Assembly (NCBI RefSeq): GCF_900113485.1
Contig: NZ_FOPM01000001.1
Coordinates: 62,001-126,000 of the forward strand
From: Methylobacterium gossipiicola
GTDB taxonomy: Bacteria > Pseudomonadota > Alphaproteobacteria > Rhizobiales > Beijerinckiaceae
Reading direction: 5' to 3'
Length of the DNA stretch: 64,000 bases
Shown here: positions 59,436 to 64,000 of the stretch, piece after piece
Position numbering within the stretch: the first letter of the stretch is position 1
Layout: each line of letters begins with the position of its first letter
Program-made: the position numbers and the translations under genes
Notes under the pieces: generated by a model
Told to the model about the DNA's origin: nothing
Seen by the model: the letters and a program-made list of their open reading frames with translations, nothing else
The model's database searches: none

Positions 59436-60152
59436 TCAGGTTCCCGCCATCAAACCTGCGAGAAGAGCCTCCTCGTCGGGACGCGCGGCCACGACATAGG
59501 GCCTCAGCCCCGCCTCCACCAAGGGCGCGGCCACGTCGTCAGACAAGCAGTAATGCTTGAGGGCGCCGAAAGCTCCGCTTCGGTCCGCATCCCCCGCCAG
59601 ACGAAGGGCGGTGGCGGTGCTGCGCCTCGAATAATGCAACACGGCGTCGAGTGTCGGGGGCTCCGTTCCCAGGGCCGTCGCCACTGTGGGGGGCAGGACC
59701 GGAACGGCCTCGGCCGCATAGGCGACGAGGGGGGTCACGGCGTATCCCGCCGCCCGGAGGGAGCGGGCCGGTTCGGCTTTGCCCTCGGCGCCCGCGACAT
59801 GGAGGAGGGCGCTGCCCGCCGGCAGGCTCGCCCGGACAAGGGCGGCGAGACGGACGGCATCGCCGCCGGCCTCGCGCACGTCCGTCAAGTCGGCGCGGCG
59901 CGCCAGGGCGGCCGTGCGGCCTCCCACCACGAAGGTCGGCAGGCTGGCGAACCGTATCCGGTCGGCCTCCGTCAGGGCCGCGACGCCGTTGGCGCTGGTG
60001 AGCAGGAGGCCGGCGAACCGCCCCTCGGGCAGGGCCGCTCCCGTCGGACGGATCTGGAGCACCGGGGCCACCAGGGGATCGTGCCCGAGGGCGCTGAGGC
60101 GCTGTCCCGTCCGCGTCGCCCCCGGCTCCGGCCGCGCCACCCAGATCCGCAT
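59436..60152 (-). CDS. hemD: Uroporphyrinogen-III synthase
   Basis: 238 residues. A divergent family, recognised by the N-terminus [19 protein letters not shown], the phrases [39 protein letters not shown] and [13 protein letters not shown], and by position ahead of mic60 and hemY. It closes hydroxymethylbilane to uroporphyrinogen III in haem and cobalamin synthesis. ATG at 60152 is fixed by the conserved start. hemC, commonly the upstream neighbour, is not in the 179 bases separating it from divergent tsaD. Confidence 0.9.
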   Translation of the reverse strand: MRIWVARPEPGATRTGQRLSALGHDPLVAPVLQIRPTGAALPEGRFAGLLLTSANGVAALTEADRIRFASLPTFVVGGRTAALARRADLTDVREAGGDAVRLAALVRASLPAGSALLHVAGAEGKAEPARSLRAAGYAVTPLVAYAAEAVPVLPPTVATALGTEPPTLDAVLHYSRRSTATALRLAGDADRSGAFGALKHYCLSDDVAAPLVEAGLRPYVVAARPDEEALLAGLMAGT

Positions 60153-60331
60153 GCGGTTCCATCCCGTGTCCCGTCGTTGCCCTGATACCGCCGGGCCGGC
60201 TAGGATGCACCGGTCGCGTTCACCCGCCCGGGGAAGCCTTGGCGGTTTCTTCACACGGCGGATGCAGTGATCTTCCATCCTCACCCTGTCTTCGGTCCGG
60301 ATGCCCGTCCGCGCATGAGTGTTGTCGCCCC

Positions 60332-61375
60332 ATGAACGTCCTCGGCATCGAAACCACCTGTGACGAGACCGCCGCCGCCGTGGTCGCGCCCGGCGAGGGG
60401 GGGCGTGGACGCATCCTCTCCAACGAGGTCCTGAGCCAGATCGCCGAGCACGCGGCCTATGGCGGCGTGGTGCCGGAGATCGCCGCCCGCGCCCATGTCG
60501 AGGTGCTGGACCGGTTGATCCAGCGTTCCCTCGATCAGGCCGGCCTGCGTCTGGCCGACATCGACGGTATCGCGGTCGCGGCCGGGCCTGGCCTCATCGG
60601 CGGCGTGCTCATCGGCCTCGTCACCGCCAAGACCCTGGCGCTGGTGGCACGCAAACCCCTCATCGCCGTGAACCATCTCGAGGCCCATGCCCTCACGGCC
60701 CGGCTCACGGATGGGATCGGCTTCCCGTACCTGCTGCTCCTGGCGTCCGGCGGCCACACCCAGCTCGTGGCGGTGAAGGGCGTCGGGGACTATGTGCGGC
60801 TCGGCACCACCATCGACGACGCCATCGGCGAGGCTTTCGACAAGGTCGCCAAGCTCCTCGGCCTCGGCTACCCCGGCGGCCCGGAAGTCGAGCGCCTGGC
60901 CGAGACCGGCGATCCCGAGCGGTTCGCCCTGCCGCGCCCCATGCTGGGACGGCGCGAGGCCAACTTCTCCCTGTCGGGCCTGAAGACCGCCCTGCGGATC
61001 GAGGCGGAGAAGCTCGCGCCCCTGTCGAGCGTCGATGTCGCCGATCTCTGCGCGAGCTTCCAGGCGGCGGTGGTCGATGTCATCGTGGATCGCTTGCGGG
61101 TGGCCATGCGGGATTTCGCAGAGGTCGCCGGTCATCCCACCGCCCTGGTGGCCGCCGGGGGCGTCGCCGCCAACGGTGCCATCCGGCGGGCGCTCAGCGC
61201 CCAGGCCGGCGAAGCGGGCCTCGCCTTCGTGGCGCCACCCCTCTCCCTCTGCGGCGATAACGGCGCGATGATCGCCTGGGCCGGCATCGAGCGCCTGCGC
61301 CTCGGCCTCGTCGACGACATCACCGCCCCGGCCCGCGCCCGCTGGCCCTTCGCGGAGCCGAAAGCGGTTGCCTGA
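60332..61375 (+). CDS. tsaD: tRNA threonylcarbamoyladenosine transferase TsaD
   Basis: 347 residues. It transfers the threonylcarbamoyl group to A37 of ANN-decoding tRNAs. The N-terminus [18 protein letters not shown] is diagnostic; the metal-binding His115 and His119 lie in [10 protein letters not shown], and the nucleotide site in [20 protein letters not shown] and [14 protein letters not shown] six-codon frame MSVVAP starts at 60315 and ends overlapping the tsaD ATG (CCATGA), possibly coupling. The end overlaps the next gene by eight bases. Confidence 0.96.
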   Translation: MNVLGIETTCDETAAAVVAPGEGGRGRILSNEVLSQIAEHAAYGGVVPEIAARAHVEVLDRLIQRSLDQAGLRLADIDGIAVAAGPGLIGGVLIGLVTAKTLALVARKPLIAVNHLEAHALTARLTDGIGFPYLLLLASGGHTQLVAVKGVGDYVRLGTTIDDAIGEAFDKVAKLLGLGYPGGPEVERLAETGDPERFALPRPMLGRREANFSLSGLKTALRIEAEKLAPLSSVDVADLCASFQAAVVDVIVDRLRVAMRDFAEVAGHPTALVAAGGVAANGAIRRALSAQAGEAGLAFVAPPLSLCGDNGAMIAWAGIERLRLGLVDDITAPARARWPFAEPKAVA

Positions 61376-62249
61376 TGCCGCGCGGGAGCACTGGCGCGAC
61401 CTCGTGGAGCGCCGATTGCCGCAAGCTGCCCGACCGGATTGGCCGGTCCACCGCGACCATTGCTTTGCCCGCATCCTCCTCGACAACACCTGCGGCGGCC
61501 CCTGGCGCGAGAGCGTCCCGGCGCCGGCCTGGGCGAATCTGACCCTGAACGGGCTCGATGCCGCCATGGGGCTCGGCGAGGCGGTGCTCGCGGGCCGGGC
61601 CGATTTGGGCTGGCTGAACCGCCGATCCCTGGCCCTGCGCGGCAAGCTGCGGGGATCGGGGCCGGTCGCCCCGTCGCCGGAAGGTCTGCGCGACGGCGAC
61701 CTCGTTCTCCGGCCGTGGCAGGCGGAGGATGAGGCCGCCCTCGCGGCTTTGAGCGCCGATCGCGACGTGATGCGCTATTTTCCCTCGACCCACGACGCGC
61801 AGGAGAGCAGGGCCGAGGCGCGCAGCTTCGCGCATCGCTTCCGGGTCGATGGTTTCGGCCCTTGGGCCGTGACGGTGGCGGGCGAGGGCTGCGTCGGCCT
61901 GGTCGGCGGCGCCCGGGTGATGCGGGTGATGCCGTTTCCCGGCGGCGAGCGCCCCGGTGAAACCGTGGAGTTGGAATGGCGCCTCGCCCGCCCGGCCTGG
62001 GGACGGGGCCTCGCCACCCGTGCGGCCCGCCTCGCCCTGCACGATCTGTTCGGGCGCTGCGGAATCGCCGTCGTCGTCGCCTTCACGGCGGCGGACAACG
62101 CGCCCTCCCGCCGGGTGATGGAACGCCTCGGCATGATTGCGGACGGCAGGTTCGAGCATCCCGCCCTGCCGCCGGGGCATCCCTTGCGAACCCATCTGCT
62201 GTACCGTCTCACGGCGGCATCGTTCGAATCCGGAAGGCTTGACGCGTGA
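61368..62249 (+). CDS. GNAT acetyltransferase with unknown N-terminal domain
   Basis: 293 residues from a TTG at 61368 inside the end of tsaD. Residues about 120-285 are a RimJ/RimL-type GNAT domain ([66 protein letters not shown]). The first 105 residues form a separate region ([54 protein letters not shown]) with conserved-looking His, Cys, Trp and Arg positions that I do not recognise. Overlaps on both sides (tsaD, gpsA) indicate an operon. Confidence 0.85.
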   Translation: MPDAAREHWRDLVERRLPQAARPDWPVHRDHCFARILLDNTCGGPWRESVPAPAWANLTLNGLDAAMGLGEAVLAGRADLGWLNRRSLALRGKLRGSGPVAPSPEGLRDGDLVLRPWQAEDEAALAALSADRDVMRYFPSTHDAQESRAEARSFAHRFRVDGFGPWAVTVAGEGCVGLVGGARVMRVMPFPGGERPGETVELEWRLARPAWGRGLATRAARLALHDLFGRCGIAVVVAFTAADNAPSRRVMERLGMIADGRFEHPALPPGHPLRTHLLYRLTAASFESGRLDA

Positions 62250-63253
62250 CCACCACTCATCCCTCGGACGCACGGGTCGGCGTCGTCGGTGGCGGCGCCT
62301 GGGGGACGGCGCTGGCCAACGCGGCGGCGGCGGCGGGGCACGACGTCACCCTATGGCTGCGCGATCGTGAGGCGGCCCGGAGGCTGCAGGAAGCCCGCGA
62401 GAATGCCCGCTACCTACCCGGCGTGCCGCTCCACCGCCGCATCGCGGCGACGGGCGAGGCCGATGCCCTCGGGGCGGCCGCAACGATCCTCCTCGTGGTG
62501 CCGGCCCAGACCGTCCGGGGCGTCCTCGCCGACCTGAAGCGGGCGTTCGCGCCGGGCGCCGCCGTCGTGCTCTGCGCCAAGGGCATCGAGCGGGGCAGCG
62601 ACAGCTTCATGAGCGCGGTCGCCGCAGAGTGCCTTCCCGGCACGCCCATCGCGGTGCTGTCCGGCCCGAGCTTCGCGGCGGATGTCGCCCGCAATCTGCC
62701 CACCGCCGTCACCCTGGCGGCGGACGATGCGACCCTGGCCGCGCGCCTCGCCGCCACCCTCTCGGGGCCGACCCTGCGGGTCTACCACACCGACGACGTG
62801 CGCGGCGTCGAGGTCGGCGGGGCGGGCAAGAACGTGCTGGCCATCGCGTCGGGCATCGTCGCCGGGCGGGGTTTGGGCGAATCGGCCCGGGCCGCCCTCA
62901 TCGCCCGGGCCTTCGCCGAACTCATGCGCTTCGCCCGCGCCTATGGCGGTCGGCCCGAGACCCTCATGGGGCTGTCGGGCCTCGGCGACCTCGTGCTCAC
63001 GGCGTCCTCGCCGCAATCGCGCAACTTCGCCTTCGGCCTCGCCCTGGGGGGCGGCGCAGTGCCGGAGGAGGCCGCCGGCGGCAAGCTCGCGGAAGGCGCC
63101 CACACCGCCGCCGCCCTGGTGGCCCTCGCCCGCGCCCGCTCCGTCGAGATGCCCGTGGCCGAGGCCGTGGCCGCCATCGTGGCCGGGGAGGCCAGCGTCG
63201 AGACCGTCATCGCGGCGCTCCTGGCGCGGCCCCTGCGGGGGGAGGCCGAATGA
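62246..63253 (+). CDS. gpsA: Glycerol-3-phosphate dehydrogenase [NAD(P)+]
   Basis: 335 residues from GTG at 62246 overlapping the GNAT stop (GTGA). It reduces dihydroxyacetone phosphate to glycerol-3-phosphate for phospholipids. Marks: RVGVVGGGAWGTALANAAA (nucleotide fold), VLCAKGIERGSD, VLSGPSFAADVA, GVEVGGAGKNVLAIASGI with the catalytic Lys, and GLSGLGDLVLT. The tsaD-gpsA pairing is common in alphaproteobacteria. The next start overlaps its stop. Confidence 0.96.
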   Translation: MTTTHPSDARVGVVGGGAWGTALANAAAAAGHDVTLWLRDREAARRLQEARENARYLPGVPLHRRIAATGEADALGAAATILLVVPAQTVRGVLADLKRAFAPGAAVVLCAKGIERGSDSFMSAVAAECLPGTPIAVLSGPSFAADVARNLPTAVTLAADDATLAARLAATLSGPTLRVYHTDDVRGVEVGGAGKNVLAIASGIVAGRGLGESARAALIARAFAELMRFARAYGGRPETLMGLSGLGDLVLTASSPQSRNFAFGLALGGGAVPEEAAGGKLAEGAHTAAALVALARARSVEMPVAEAVAAIVAGEASVETVIAALLARPLRGEAE

Positions 63254-63714
63254 CCGCGGGGCCGATCCACGCCTTTTTGGCCGGCATCGGCCGCGACGGA
63301 GCCGGGCGGCGGCTCTCCGACGTGCTCGCCTTCGACGAGGCGCGGATCGAAGGCGTGCACGATTTCATCCAATGGTGCTTTCCGCTCCGTGAGGCGAGCC
63401 GGGCCGTGGCGGGCGCCCCGGTCCTGACCCGCGCCGAGGCCGAGGCCATCCGGGCCGACCCGGTCGCCCGCGCCGGTTTGCTTGCCGGGCGGGACAGGAT
63501 GATGTGGTTCTACGCGACGACGACGAGCTGGTTGCGCGCCCACGACCACAACCACCTGCGCATCACCCGCATCCTCCACGCTTTGAGACATCTCCTCGGA
63601 CCGGAGGAGGCCCGGGCCTTCCACGCCTTCGTGCGCGACCGCAATGCCGAGGCCGGCGGACCGGTGAACGCGAACACCCTGGACTATTGGGCAAAGGCCC
63701 TGGCGGGGGACTGA
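63250..63714 (+). CDS. Opioid growth factor receptor (OGFr_N)-like domain protein
   Basis: 154 residues, cytoplasmic. The segment IHAFLAGIGRDGAGRRLSDVLAFDEARIEGVHDFIQWCFPL followed by APVLTRAEAEAIRADP matches the conserved N-terminal region of the eukaryotic opioid growth factor receptor, a domain that also occurs alone in bacteria. The C-terminal half is rich in His, Arg and Trp (WLRAHDHNHLRITRILHALRHL). Its function in bacteria is unknown. It overlaps gpsA (ATGA), so it belongs to the same transcript. Confidence 0.85.
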   Translation: MTAGPIHAFLAGIGRDGAGRRLSDVLAFDEARIEGVHDFIQWCFPLREASRAVAGAPVLTRAEAEAIRADPVARAGLLAGRDRMMWFYATTTSWLRAHDHNHLRITRILHALRHLLGPEEARAFHAFVRDRNAEAGGPVNANTLDYWAKALAGD

Positions 63715-63764
63715 CGGCCACGCTTCCCCGATGATAAGCCACCGGCCGCGTCCCGGAGATCCCC

Positions 63765-64000
63765 ATGGCCCATTGGCTCTACAAGTCCGAACCCGTCACG
63801 TGGTCGTGGGACCAGCAGGTGGCGGCGGGCGCCGCCGGCACCCACTGGAACGGCGTGCGCAACCACGTGGCGAAGAAGAACCTCCAGGCCATGGAGGTCG
63901 GCGACCTCGGGTTCTTCTACCATTCCAACGAGGGCAAGGCCGTGGTGGGGATCGTCGAGGTGATCCGCCCCTACTATCCGGACGATTCCGATGCCACGGG
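63765..64000 (+). CDS. EVE domain protein (partial, C-terminus outside window)
   Basis: The first 78 codons of a gene cut by the right edge. ATG at 63765 follows GGAG. MAHWLYKSEPVTWSWDQQVAAG, then HWNGVRNHVAKKNLQAMEVGDLGFFYHSNEGKAVVGIVEVI is the standard EVE (thymocyte nuclear protein 1-like) fold with the aromatic pocket residues Trp and Tyr. Such proteins are thought to read modified bases in DNA or RNA. The tsaD-gpsA-OGFr-EVE order is seen in relatives as I recall it. Confidence 0.92.
   Translation, partial: MAHWLYKSEPVTWSWDQQVAAGAAGTHWNGVRNHVAKKNLQAMEVGDLGFFYHSNEGKAVVGIVEVIRPYYPDDSDAT

Noticed and set aside
60315-60335. Six-codon frame MSVVAP overlapping the tsaD start
   Set aside because: Too short to support as a gene; the ATG occurs readily by chance and there is no clear ribosome-binding site.

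Overview
The window is GC-rich chromosomal DNA of an alphaproteobacterium. Gene content and order (ppiD-trpE-trpG-trpD-trpC-moaC-moeA; tpiA-secG-pyrG; glyA-nrdR-ribD-ribE-ribH-nusB-thiL; hemD-mic60-hemY beside tsaD-gpsA; RNase E with an acidic insertion in its S1 domain; DUF1491 and DUF2336 proteins) point to the order Hyphomicrobiales (Rhizobiales), most likely a Methylobacterium/Methylorubrum-like organism. The genus is an inference from remembered gene order and protein style, not from a search. About 53 protein genes fill the window. I found no rRNA, tRNA, CRISPR array, insertion sequence or prophage.

Layout. 1-9288 (minus strand): a cut-off envelope polysaccharide gene, a DUF1206 membrane protein and a small Smr-like protein, then a tight operon ppiD, trpE, trpG, trpD, trpC, moaC, moeA. 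9477-17461 (plus): tpiA, secG, pyrG; a three-gene DUF350 / YgiB-like / ATP-grasp YgiC-like module of unknown function; holC; a secreted S10 serine carboxypeptidase and a lipoprotein. 17535-20097 (minus): a KaiC-like double-RecA ATPase followed by an overlapping HWE-family histidine kinase. 20455-25549 (plus): an OpgC-like membrane acyltransferase overlapping an SGNH-fold protein, a Wzx-like flippase, a GNAT/CelD-type acyltransferase and a periplasmic FKBP.

25819-28839 (minus): RNase E with a long upstream leader. 29614-33486 (plus): an AMIN-domain amidase and PBP1a. 33591-35140 (minus): an AlgX/J-like SGNH protein and a PCuAC copper chaperone. 35686-43334 (plus): an L,D-transpeptidase, glyA behind a recognisable promoter with an overlapping inverted repeat, nrdR and the riboflavin/nusB/thiL run. 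43293-45941 (minus): a small unknown protein, NDH-2 and a maleylacetoacetate-isomerase-like GST. 46143-48145 (plus): a dgcN/dgcA pair for D-glutamate. 48154-50511 (minus): a GGDEF protein and a small membrane protein.

50881-55339: a DivJ/PleC-style histidine kinase, a peptidoglycan-binding membrane protein and DUF1491 on the plus strand, convergent with DUF2336. 55563-60152 (minus): hemY, a Mic60 homologue and hemD. 60332-64000 (plus): tsaD, a GNAT fusion, gpsA, an OGFr-domain protein and a cut-off EVE-domain gene.

Most of the window is core metabolism and envelope biogenesis. The parts that stand out are the DUF350/YgiB/YgiC trio, the KaiC-kinase pair with an altered phosphorylation site, the helically phased repeats between kaiC and opgC, the glyA operator candidate, and the kinase/DUF1491/DUF2336 neighbourhood.
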